From: Planctomycetales bacterium 10988
GTDB taxonomy: Bacteria > Planctomycetota > Planctomycetia > Pirellulales > Pb10988
Direction of reading: 5' to 3'
Assembly (NCBI GenBank): GCA_009664345.1
Contig: CP043547.1
Coordinates: 4,678,709-4,742,708, forward strand
DNA length: 64,000 bases
The translations under genes were made by a program, and so were the position numbers. Positions 8,530 to 16,685 of the stretch are shown piece after piece (the first letter of the stretch is position 1; each line of letters starts with the position of its first letter). A model generated the notes under the pieces. It searched no databases. It saw nothing but the letters and a program-made list of their open reading frames with translations, and was not told the origin of the DNA.

Positions 8530-8934
8530 ATGCAAGCCAAGCCTTCGGTACTGATTGTTAATTCCGATGACGAGATGGCACACTGGATGTCGACGATCTT
8601 AGGTTCGCGAGGGTATGCGGTGCGGGTTGCCGGTGATGGACAACAAGCCTGGCAGCAAATCGAGTGGCTTCCTCCGGACCTTCTGCTGATCGATATGATT
8701 CTTCCGATTTTTGGAGGCTTTCATATTCTTCAAAGGTTGCAAGCGCGGAAGATGCGTAACATCTCTACCGTGTTGTTCTGTGGAATGGGGCAAGCTCGCC
8801 ATGCCCATTATGCCCGGTTGCTTGGAGCGCACGCCTGCTTGCAAGACCCTATTTCCAAGGACGAATTGCTGGAACTTGCCCAAAAATTCGCACCGCTCGA
8901 CAATCTGACCGATAGTTGGGCCTTCGCTTCCTGA
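8530..8934 (+). CDS. Stand-alone receiver-domain response regulator, degenerate active site
   Basis: The 134-residue single receiver domain has no output domain. The acidic pair (SDDE, residues 12-15) and the phospho-acceptor Asp55 (LLLIDMILP) are kept. Two switch residues are not: the conserved Thr/Ser after strand 4 is Cys84 (VLFCGMG), and the nearly invariant Lys before Pro after strand 5 is Asp106 (LQDPIS). Phosphorylation or its readout is therefore probably altered. A GAGG ribosome binding site precedes ATG 8530. The next gene downstream is a small basic protein, and no histidine kinase is adjacent. Confidence 0.85.
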   Translation: MQAKPSVLIVNSDDEMAHWMSTILGSRGYAVRVAGDGQQAWQQIEWLPPDLLLIDMILPIFGGFHILQRLQARKMRNISTVLFCGMGQARHAHYARLLGAHACLQDPISKDELLELAQKFAPLDNLTDSWAFAS

Positions 8935-9245
8935 CCTTGAACTGACCCCCTCGAAGGATCGGTTTTCCGCTTTTGTTTTCTAGGGAAATGATCACTCTTC
9001 GCCCTCGACCCTTGGCTTGCCGCTCTGGGCGTGTTAGGCTAAAGAAGATGGTCATTCCGCTAGCTTAGCGACTTCTGGCAAGTTGGGAACCATCGAATCA
9101 CCCTCATTGCAAGATGGGATCGGAAGGGAATGTCTAGGCTCTCCGGTGATGAGGAAATCTGGCGAGTTCCTTGTCATATTCAAAGGACAATGTTGAAACA
9201 ACTTGCCGCAGCAGGGATGGAATTCTCCACGAAAGGACAATAAGT
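8935..9245. other. Intergenic region, nothing recognised
   Basis: These 311 bases separate two plus-strand genes. No reading frame with coding character, RNA gene or strong hairpin was found. The region probably contains the promoter of the small basic protein. Confidence 0.4.
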
Positions 9246-9578
9246 ATGGCACGTCGAGTGGTTAGTCGTCGCGATTTACGCCGTGAAGCAGAGGCAGCCG
9301 AAGCCCTTGGAAAAGAGGAAACTTCCAGCTCTTCTACCTCGACGAAAACAAAAGCCAAGAGCACCAAAAAAACAACGACCCGAAAGACTCGCACCAAAAA
9401 GGCAGCGAAGGAAGTTCGGAAGAAAATGTATTGGGGGGTCTTCGATCAAACCTTGAAGCAGATCGAACTCTTTGAATTCAATGAGAAAGAGAACGCCCAA
9501 GCCAAAGCGGAAGAATTGAGTGCTACGAAAAAGTCGCTCTACTTCGTCAAGCCCGTGAAAAAAGAGATCGAAGAGTAG
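9246..9578 (+). CDS. Small Lys/Ala-rich basic protein, unknown function
   Basis: This is a 110-residue protein. The first half is strongly basic and low-complexity (a run of Thr, Lys, Ser and Arg at about residues 25-58), after an Arg-rich start (MARRVVSRRDLRREAEAAEA). The second half looks like a small folded domain (MYWGVFDQTLKQIELFEFNEK) with an acidic end. The ATG at 9246 follows AAAGGA and is preferred over an open frame upstream. The basic tail suggests nucleic-acid binding, but this is inference. Confidence 0.75.
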   Translation: MARRVVSRRDLRREAEAAEALGKEETSSSSTSTKTKAKSTKKTTTRKTRTKKAAKEVRKKMYWGVFDQTLKQIELFEFNEKENAQAKAEELSATKKSLYFVKPVKKEIEE

Positions 9579-9615
9579 AGCCAAGCTCGCTCTTATAAGT
9601 TCTTCATGATTTAGA

Positions 9616-9660
9616 AAAAGCTTTCAGAGAAGCCCACTTGGCCGATTTGAAAGCTTTTTT
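9616..9660. terminator. Rho-independent terminator between convergent genes
   Basis: An inverted repeat AAAAAGCTTTCA (9616-9627) pairs with TGAAAGCTTTTT (9649-9660). The A-rich left arm and T-rich right arm make it suitable for both strands, between the small basic protein and the kinase gene ending at 9687. Confidence 0.8.
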
Positions 9661-9686
9661 ATTTCGATAAGCCAGCCCTTCAGAAC

Positions 9687-11015
9687 TTACTGCGGATGCG
9701 TGCCGGCAGATTCCGAAGAACGGCGAGGACGCGATCCCCAGCGAAGCGCTTCGATGCTCGCCGGAACGATCTTCCAAATATTACTGAGGTGGAACTTGCG
9801 AGAATCCTGTTGCGAAGAGGCCAACAAAGCGTGAGCCAAGGGATTCGTATTGGGATCGACATCATCAAACATTTCGATCAAGTCTTCTTCGGAAGCCGCC
9901 CGACTCGCTTCTTCCGCGGTTAGCGAAGTTTGCAAGAGAGCGGCTTCGCTCTTGGCGGATTGTTCGGCCACGAACCAATGATCGATCGCTTCAATCACTT
10001 CCAGCATGGTCTGCACCCGGTCTTCGGGGCGTTTGGCCATCATCTCCCGGCAAAGATTCACCAACTCTTGCGGAGCATCCGGTCGATAAGTGAGGATACT
10101 TTCCGGGGCTTGCGATTGATGCCGCATCAGTATTTGGGCCACCGTGCCTCGTCCAAAAGGGGCCTCTCCGGTCAACATAAAATAGAGCGTACAGCCCAAG
10201 GCATAAATGTCCGCCCGATGATCGACATTGTGGCTATCAATGGCTTGTTCCGGGGCCAGATAGTCGAGCGTTCCCAAGAGCGAATCTTCATGAGCCAGCG
10301 TAATCGAGCGATCTTCATGATTGAGTACGCGGACAAGGCCCATGTCCAGGATCTTCAAAATTCCCTTCGGATCGACTAACAGGTTGGACGGTTTGATATC
10401 GCGATGCACCATTCCCGTGCGGTGAATTTCATCGAGGCCGACCGCAGCCTGCCGCAAATAATTGGCCGCCAATGTATAGGAGAGCGGGCCATCTTGCTCA
10501 ACTTGCTTCTGTAACTCGGGGCCGTCGATAAACTCTAGCACGACATAATGAAAGCGTGCCTTGGACACCCCGCAATCGAAAACCCGGATGATGTTCGGAT
10601 GGTCGAGTTTCGCTAGCGTCTTCATCTCTTGATAGAAACGCTTCAGAAAAGAGCCATCCTGCAACCGCCTGGGGTCCATGACCTTCAAGGCGACACGGCG
10701 TTCGAGGATCATGTGTTCGGCAAGATAGACAGTACTCATCCCGCCGGTTGCCACATGCTCAAGCATTTTATAATGCCCGATGAAAAATCCTTTGGAACGT
10801 CCTCGCAAGAGGTGCCAATTTTGCCAGGGTGTCAACTTGCCGAGTTCCACGAGATGTTGCCCGAGAACGCGGCCATCGAGAACGATCTCACGCTTTTTAT
10901 GACTGAGGGATCGAAGTACCTGGGAGAGATCCGTTCGCGAAATCAAACCGCTACGCAGCAGAAGCTCATGGTATTGCTTCCCACTTACGACTTGGGGGGA
11001 TGCGGTTTTGGTCAT
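9687..11015 (-). CDS. Hanks-type Ser/Thr protein kinase
   Basis: The 442-residue protein starts at ATG 11015 (ribosome binding site GGAG 5 nt upstream); the open frame extends 26 codons further. An N-terminal module of about 75 residues (ending LGKLTPWQNWHLLRGRSKGFFIG) is shared in pattern with the kinase at 31824. The kinase domain covers about 85-355: glycine loop ATGGMSTVYLAEH, VALKV lysine, catalytic HRDIKPSN, DMG in place of DFG, APEQ. A tail of about 85 residues follows with no membrane helix, so it should be cytoplasmic. It is the last gene of the chemosensory cluster, separated by 256 bases, so it may have its own promoter. Confidence 0.93.
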   Translation of the reverse strand: MTKTASPQVVSGKQYHELLLRSGLISRTDLSQVLRSLSHKKREIVLDGRVLGQHLVELGKLTPWQNWHLLRGRSKGFFIGHYKMLEHVATGGMSTVYLAEHMILERRVALKVMDPRRLQDGSFLKRFYQEMKTLAKLDHPNIIRVFDCGVSKARFHYVVLEFIDGPELQKQVEQDGPLSYTLAANYLRQAAVGLDEIHRTGMVHRDIKPSNLLVDPKGILKILDMGLVRVLNHEDRSITLAHEDSLLGTLDYLAPEQAIDSHNVDHRADIYALGCTLYFMLTGEAPFGRGTVAQILMRHQSQAPESILTYRPDAPQELVNLCREMMAKRPEDRVQTMLEVIEAIDHWFVAEQSAKSEAALLQTSLTAEEASRAASEEDLIEMFDDVDPNTNPLAHALLASSQQDSRKFHLSNIWKIVPASIEALRWGSRPRRSSESAGTHPQ

Positions 11016-11166
11016 TTTTTCTCCAGCCTCCAACTTGCTACCTGCGAAAGACGCGCGAAGCGTTGGTCGAATCTGAGTTATATCAAGGAACATCAGGAAA
11101 CAAATTCACGAGCGTTACTAATTTTTTCTTGGTGATGAATGCCGCTTCCTAACGAAAAATTCAGTG

Positions 11167-11203
11167 GTCAATGGCCTCGGCGCCTTTCCGAGTCAACCTT
11201 GAC
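11167..11203. other. Nested hairpin downstream of chemosensory cluster
   Basis: GTCAA (11167-11171) pairs with TTGAC (11199-11203), and CTCGG pairs with CCGAG inside. It lies between the end of the pentapeptide/MORN gene and the kinase start. It has no T-run, so it is at best a weak terminator. Confidence 0.35.
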
Positions 11204-11271
11204 TGTACAATATAAAAATCACTTTTTGTTTTTTAAACGAACTTTGACAAAGCTTGCGGAAGTTGTGTTGC

Positions 11272-12303
11272 TTAGAATGCGGTTGATTGTTGTAATTGCC
11301 CAGCGGGATTGTATTGATCCCACTTCCCTTGAAGCCGGCCATTGACCATCGTTCCTGTCAGAGCAACTTGTCCTGTCGAGTGGAAGTACGTCCAAGTCCC
11401 TTCTCGGCCCCCTTCCTCAAAAGTGCCTTTTGCAAGTGGCTTCCCTTCGGTATTCCACCACTGCCAGAGACCATCGGGTTTTCCCTGCTTGAAGGAACCT
11501 TGCAGGTGCTTCGCTCCTTCGCGATGCCAAGCGATCCATTCCCCTTGCTTGAGCCCCTCTCGATAGGTTCCTTGCAAAGCTTTTTTTCCATTGGGATGCC
11601 ACCAAGTCCATTGGTCGTCGGGTTGACCGGCTTGATAAGTTCCCTCGCGTTCAAGACTGCCATTTGGATACCAAAAGGACCATTTGCCAATCCGCTCGCC
11701 AGCCTGAAAGGTTCCCTCCGCCGCCCGTTGCCGACCTGCTCCATCGAAAGATGCCTTCCAAGGGCCGGTCTGCTTGCCTGCTTCGACGCCCGTGGGCCAT
11801 TTGGTCGTTTCGTCGAATTGACAATCCTGAAACCGAGTATTTCCCAGCTTCGCATCGGTCAGGTCCGCCCCACGAAGGTCGGCATCGGTCAGGTCCGCTT
11901 CACGAAGATCGGCCCCGACGAGCTGAGCCTTGGCCAAATTGGCATAGCGTAAATCCGCTCGATTGAGGGCGGCTCCCCAGAAGTCACATTGGCTCAACTC
12001 AGCCTCAATGAAGCAGGCCCCTGGCAGGCTCGTTTGACGAAACAGAGAGCCCATCAATTGAGCCCTGGCGAACTGGGCTACCGGGAGATTCATCAAAGAG
12101 AAATCACCTTGCTTGATCGTATTGCCATTGAAATTGAAGAAGCCGCGACTGGGCATCTCCGCGGTCAGCAGGACTTCACCGCTTGTTTGATGCTTGATCG
12201 TGATCGAACCCGATGGCGTACTCGATCCGCCGGGATTCGACGCTTCTTCCGAAAGGGAAATCGAGGAAGATTCCTTCGCGGAAGTAACATTGGTTGGATT
12301 CAT
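11272..12303 (-). CDS. Pentapeptide-repeat plus MORN-like repeat protein
   Basis: The 343-residue protein's ATG (12303) overlaps the stop of the upstream tandem CheW as ATGA, so translation is probably coupled. An N-terminal Ser-rich stretch is followed by pentapeptide repeats at about 95-165 (ADLRYANLAKAQLVGADL), which form a right-handed beta helix. About seven MORN/YwqK-like repeats of roughly 23 residues follow (pattern G.W..W...G....G.Y..G). Both repeat types normally serve as protein- or membrane-interaction scaffolds. A gene of this kind is not a standard chemosensory component; a localisation role for the array is inference. Confidence 0.88.
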   Translation of the reverse strand: MNPTNVTSAKESSSISLSEEASNPGGSSTPSGSITIKHQTSGEVLLTAEMPSRGFFNFNGNTIKQGDFSLMNLPVAQFARAQLMGSLFRQTSLPGACFIEAELSQCDFWGAALNRADLRYANLAKAQLVGADLREADLTDADLRGADLTDAKLGNTRFQDCQFDETTKWPTGVEAGKQTGPWKASFDGAGRQRAAEGTFQAGERIGKWSFWYPNGSLEREGTYQAGQPDDQWTWWHPNGKKALQGTYREGLKQGEWIAWHREGAKHLQGSFKQGKPDGLWQWWNTEGKPLAKGTFEEGGREGTWTYFHSTGQVALTGTMVNGRLQGKWDQYNPAGQLQQSTAF

Positions 12304-13460
12304 GAGGGGGTCTCCCAAGAAGAATGGGTCTCTTGTGCGGCAGTTAAGGACAAGTGAGAACGCCGAGGAACAGCTCGCACCAATCGCGACAGGTTCAACA
12401 CCGCCATCAAGCTCGGTGCCGGTGATTGCGTAAAAACCCCGCGAATACAGCTTGAATCGATCGGAAGTTCGGCAGCGGATGGCTTCCACGGCAGCGGTAA
12501 GCGGTAAGTTCGCACATCTGGATTGACCAAGAAGCCGAACAGGTCTTCCGTTGGGCTGGGCTGGCAAATCAGCAGCCGCGGCGGACTCGACCAGGCAGCC
12601 AAGGGCAGATCAAGCCGCGTTGCCAAACTAAGAACCGGCACCGGACGGTCTCGCCATAAAATCAATCCCGCCCAATGATTTTCTGTCAATGGCAAAGGAA
12701 CATACGGTCGTTGCGGCAAAATTTCTAGCACCTGACTAACGCTCAATCCCAACTGCAAAGGAGGACTCGTTCGCTGCAGGGCAGGCACGGAAAAGAGAAC
12801 GATTTGTCGCCCTCCCGCTTCTAGCGATCGCTGCGGCAAATCTTCAAAAGTACTTTTTAGAAGTCGTGGAGCGAACGGCTCGGAGGGAATACTTTCTCGA
12901 CCTCCGAAGGTATCAGACAACAAGAAAGAAGGGTCAAGCCAAGGAATCGTTAGCCGGGAAAAGTCAAGGTCTTCTTCCTCCGGTTGCTGCCCATTGGAAT
13001 TCGGATCGAGGTTCGTTTCCGGAATCAACAAAAAGCCACGATAAGGGAGTTGCGGCTCGGTTTGCAAAATCGCTGGCACCGGATAGACGGCGACCTCTGC
13101 CCCTTGCGGCAGCGGCAACACACGACGCACGCGATAGCCGACCGCACTTTTTCCATGACGCAAAATGAGGATTTGGTCGCGTGCCTTCGCCGGCGGAAAG
13201 CTGGAAGCGTTGACCTGTGCGATCTCCGGATCGTCTTGATCGAGAAGCCGTTCCAGGGAAAAGACGGGAATTTTTCCTTGCTGAGAAAGAACGCTTCCGA
13301 TCAACGCCGGCTCGTCATGATCAAGGGCTTCTTCCGCGACGACCTCGGCGAGTTGAATACTCAGCACTTGGGCACGTTCGATCGCCCACAGGGTCTCCCC
13401 GGCTTCACAGAGCAGAAATCCCTGGGGCATGCGTGACGGGTTGGCAAGCTGGCCGGTCAT
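12300..13460 (-). CDS. Tandem CheW-domain adaptor protein
   Basis: The 386-residue protein holds two CheW-like SH3-fold domains (about 12-150 and 215-370) joined by an acidic linker. The first has ALIGSVLSQQGKIPVFSLERLL and the second WAGLILWRDRPVPVLSLATRL, both matching the CheW core around the receptor/CheA-binding surface. It should link the receptor and CheA. Its ATG overlaps the cheA stop by 4 bases, and its stop overlaps the next gene's start by 4 bases, so the three are tightly coupled. It is about twice the usual CheW length. Confidence 0.85.
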   Translation of the reverse strand: MTGQLANPSRMPQGFLLCEAGETLWAIERAQVLSIQLAEVVAEEALDHDEPALIGSVLSQQGKIPVFSLERLLDQDDPEIAQVNASSFPPAKARDQILILRHGKSAVGYRVRRVLPLPQGAEVAVYPVPAILQTEPQLPYRGFLLIPETNLDPNSNGQQPEEEDLDFSRLTIPWLDPSFLLSDTFGGRESIPSEPFAPRLLKSTFEDLPQRSLEAGGRQIVLFSVPALQRTSPPLQLGLSVSQVLEILPQRPYVPLPLTENHWAGLILWRDRPVPVLSLATRLDLPLAAWSSPPRLLICQPSPTEDLFGFLVNPDVRTYRLPLPWKPSAAELPIDSSCIRGVFTQSPAPSLMAVLNLSRLVRAVPRRSHLSLTAAQETHSSWETPS

Positions 13461-16400
13461 CGACTCCGTGCCTCCCTCGCTGCATCTGCCAACTGTTCGA
13501 TCCGTTGGACGAGCTCGGCTGTCTGAAACGGTTTACCAATGTAATCGTTTGCCCCGAGTTGCAATGCCTTTCGCCGATGTTTTTCTCCGGCTCGGGAAGT
13601 CACCATGATGATCGGCAGCCGCTCCGCCGATTGCTGCTGCCGCAAAGTTTCCAGCAAGGTATAGCCATCCATGCGGGGCATTTCGATATCGAGCAGGATC
13701 AAGTCCGGCAACTCTTTCATCCGGCCAATAACTTCCAAGGCATCGAGGCCGTCCTCGGCAAGCGTCGATTCACACCCCGCATTTTTCAAGACGGAAGTGA
13801 CGACCTTACGCACACTGGCGGAATCGTCGACGACCAAGACATGCCAAGGTGTCTGCTTTTGTGGCAGTCTCGGGGTGTCTTGAGAGGACTGCCCGTTGAG
13901 CAGGTTTTCTCCCGAGGTTGAACGCTGTTTGGGCGAGTGAATCATCTCGGACGGATTCAGAATCGGCACAACACGGCCATCGCCGAGCAGCGTTGCCCCC
14001 ATCACCCCGTGGATTTTTCGCAGATGCCGACCGAGGGTTTTGACGACGATTTCACGACCAGCCAACAGGCGATCGACCACCAAGCCGATGATGCGATCCT
14101 CGGTGCGAATCAACAAGACCGGCAGGTGGCTGGGCAGGTCTTCCTGATCGGGGAGGCGTTGTTCCAATAGCTCGGTCAACCAATAGACTGGCTGCGTCTT
14201 GCCCCCGATTCGCAACAGCGGAGCCGAACCAACGTGGTAAAGTTGCTCTCGCTCAATCCGCATGATTTGCGAGATTTCTTGCATCGGAATGGCAAAGAGT
14301 TGCCCGCCGGCTTCCACGAGCAATGCCCGTAGGATCGCCAAGGTCATCGGCAGGGCAATGGTAAAGGTCGTTCCTTCCCCGGTCTTGGAATCGATGGAGA
14401 TCGAACCTTTGAGTCGGTGGATCGCGGTCTTGACAATATCCATCCCGACGCCGCGACCCGACACTTCGCTTACTCGCTCGGCGGTGCTAAAGCCGGGCCG
14501 GAAGATATAAGGCCAGAGTTCTTCATCGGAAAGCTGTTCCGCTTCTTCTGGACTCAAAAAGTGCTTTTCGATAATTTTTTTACGAATCCGCTCCACTGAA
14601 AGTCCGGTGCCGTCATCGAGCAATTGCAAGATTACTTGGGTTCCTCGGTAGAACGCCCGGAGTTCGATCGTCGCGTGGGCGGGTTTGTTGGCTTGCTGCC
14701 GTTCCTCCGTCTTTTCAAGACCATGATCGATGGCATTGCGAATCAGGTGCATCAACGGATCGGCCATCGCTTCGAGGACATTCTTATCAAGCTCGGTCGC
14801 TTCGCCACTGACAAGGAAGCGGACCTCTTTCGATTGTTGCTCGGCAAGCGTTCGCACCGTCCGTTCAAGCCGCGGCACGATCGTTTCAAGGGGAACCATC
14901 CGCACGCGAATCAGCTTATCTTGCAATTCCCGAGAGAGAAGCGTTTGTCGCGTGAGGAGTCCATCGAACTCGCTGCGGCGGTGGCGGACTTGTTGACTTA
15001 GGCCGTTAAGCTCTGTCGAGATGTCGGCCAAACGTCGCAACAGTCGGTGAAATTCGGTATAGCGATCAAATTCAAGAAGATCGAATTCCTCCGCCCTGGT
15101 GGCGGCAAGGGCGAGCTTGGCCCCGGTTGAAGGATGGCCATCCGCCGCACTTCGGGAGGAAGCCCCGGCAGATGGGTCCTTCAGTAAGGTGGCTTCAAAC
15201 TGAGCTTCGAGCGTGATGGTTACTTGCCGCAAGCGTTGAACATTCAGTCGAAGGGCATCATCGAGTTGCGAAAAATCCCCCATCTGTTGCTCAAAGCCGG
15301 TCCGATTGAGAATCAACTCACTCACCAAACGGACCAACTCATCAATCCGCCGCAACGGAACGCGAAGGACACCATCCGGGCTGTTCGACCGCGCGGCATT
15401 CGACTTGGCAGGCGGTTGAGGGCGTTGCTTGGTACGTGGCGGAGCGGACCAACTCGGCAAGTTCAGCCCCGGCAAATCGATGATCGGCGGACCATCGCTC
15501 TCAGCGGCAAGTTTCTTAACTGCTTTCTTTGCAGGAGCCGGAGAGATCGGCTGAACTGGCTCAACTTCCTTGGACTCTATCGTTTCGGACTGTTCGAAAG
15601 TGCTTGCCTCGGTCGGTTCGCTGGCAGGCAACTCTTCTGAAGAAGAAATTATTTCGTCCGTCGGGGCTTCGGCTTGGTTGCTCGCTTGTGCCAATTTCGC
15701 GGAGTAACGGCGGAAGACGTGATCGATGCGGGACTGAATCTCTTGAGGAGAGTGTTCGCATGCAGCGAGGTCTTGCAACAAATCCGAAGAAGCAAATAAG
15801 AGTCGCAAGGTCTCACTATCGAGGTTGAAGACCCGATCGTAAACTAAGTCGAGCAGGTCTTCCATGCGATGCGAAACCTGGGCGATCGTCATCAAGCCCA
15901 CCGCCCCTGCTGCCCCTTTGAAGGTATGCACCGCGCGGCGAACTTCTTGCACGAGTTCCAAGTCTTCCGACTCGGCTTCCAACTTGGGCAAGACGGTTTG
16001 AATCGTCCAAAGATGTTCATCGGCCTCTTCAAAGAAGACTGTCAACAACTCTTCCGGGATGTTGCCACGTTCATTCGGATCGAATTGAGGCGTTTCGAAA
16101 ACAGCGACGTTCCGCGCTTGGGCCGCAGCTTCCTCCTCGGTAAATTCTGGCATTTCGTTCGCGGCGAACCCGTTTCCGTAGGTGGCCACATCCGCCTCTT
16201 CCCAAGCAGCGAAGATCCTTGCCAAAGCGGCCTCGTCTTCTTCCTGGGGAAGCTGGCGATAGCGGCGATAGACCAAGATCGGTTCGCGAAGAAACTCCTG
16301 TTCGGAACCGCCGCCATCGAGCGTCGGAAAGTAAGCTTGCATCTGTTCGAGCCAACGAAGCATCGCGGCAGAGGCAGCTTCGGAAGGTCCCCCCAGCAAG

Positions 16401-16630
16401 GATTCTTCCAAGAGTTCCCGCTCCATGCCCGCCAATTGCTTCAGCCCATGCAAGGAGGACATGGAAGCGACCGCTTCGACCGTTTCGATGAGGTCTCGGG
16501 CGGCGATTGCTGCCTCGGTGTTCTCCGGCTCGCCGAGATAGATCGAAAGCAATTTCTCTAGCTGCGAAAGACAGCCGAGAATCTCTTCGACCAAATCGTT
16601 TGCCAGAGAACCGCTGGCCTGACCTTCCAT
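13457..16630 (-). CDS. Hybrid CheA histidine kinase with C-terminal receiver (PilL/ChpA-type)
   Basis: The 1057-residue cytoplasmic kinase has a degenerate Hpt-like helical segment at about 10-110, then a canonical Hpt domain with phospho-accepting His235 (AVHTFKGAAGAVG). A Ser/Glu- and Pro-rich linker is followed by a dimerisation region, a HATPase domain (NAIDHGLE, DDGTGL, GRGVGMD), a CheW-like domain (ILNPSEMIHS near its end) and a receiver domain with the phospho-acceptor Asp in LILLDIEMPRMDGY and Lys in IGKPF. It follows the receptor gene by 55 bases. The Hpt number is lower than in Pseudomonas ChpA, and close to cyanobacterial PilL-type kinases. Confidence in the family is high; pilus control is inferred from gene order. 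Confidence 0.95.
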   Translation of the reverse strand: MEGQASGSLANDLVEEILGCLSQLEKLLSIYLGEPENTEAAIAARDLIETVEAVASMSSLHGLKQLAGMERELLEESLLGGPSEAASAAMLRWLEQMQAYFPTLDGGGSEQEFLREPILVYRRYRQLPQEEDEAALARIFAAWEEADVATYGNGFAANEMPEFTEEEAAAQARNVAVFETPQFDPNERGNIPEELLTVFFEEADEHLWTIQTVLPKLEAESEDLELVQEVRRAVHTFKGAAGAVGLMTIAQVSHRMEDLLDLVYDRVFNLDSETLRLLFASSDLLQDLAACEHSPQEIQSRIDHVFRRYSAKLAQASNQAEAPTDEIISSSEELPASEPTEASTFEQSETIESKEVEPVQPISPAPAKKAVKKLAAESDGPPIIDLPGLNLPSWSAPPRTKQRPQPPAKSNAARSNSPDGVLRVPLRRIDELVRLVSELILNRTGFEQQMGDFSQLDDALRLNVQRLRQVTITLEAQFEATLLKDPSAGASSRSAADGHPSTGAKLALAATRAEEFDLLEFDRYTEFHRLLRRLADISTELNGLSQQVRHRRSEFDGLLTRQTLLSRELQDKLIRVRMVPLETIVPRLERTVRTLAEQQSKEVRFLVSGEATELDKNVLEAMADPLMHLIRNAIDHGLEKTEERQQANKPAHATIELRAFYRGTQVILQLLDDGTGLSVERIRKKIIEKHFLSPEEAEQLSDEELWPYIFRPGFSTAERVSEVSGRGVGMDIVKTAIHRLKGSISIDSKTGEGTTFTIALPMTLAILRALLVEAGGQLFAIPMQEISQIMRIEREQLYHVGSAPLLRIGGKTQPVYWLTELLEQRLPDQEDLPSHLPVLLIRTEDRIIGLVVDRLLAGREIVVKTLGRHLRKIHGVMGATLLGDGRVVPILNPSEMIHSPKQRSTSGENLLNGQSSQDTPRLPQKQTPWHVLVVDDSASVRKVVTSVLKNAGCESTLAEDGLDALEVIGRMKELPDLILLDIEMPRMDGYTLLETLRQQQSAERLPIIMVTSRAGEKHRRKALQLGANDYIGKPFQTAELVQRIEQLADAAREARSR

Positions 16631-16664
16631 ACCCGACTACTCCCTCGGAGAGAAACAATGAAAA

Positions 16665-16681
16665 TCAAAAAGTGCTTTTGA
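16665..16681. repeat. Palindromic TCAAAAAGTGCTTTTGA between receptor and cheA
   Basis: This near-perfect palindrome sits in the 55-base gap between the receptor stop and the cheA start. Its first 15 bases are identical to 5865-5879 and 14554-14568. It could reduce read-through or be a protein-binding site. Confidence 0.4.
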
Positions 16682-16685
16682 GGAA

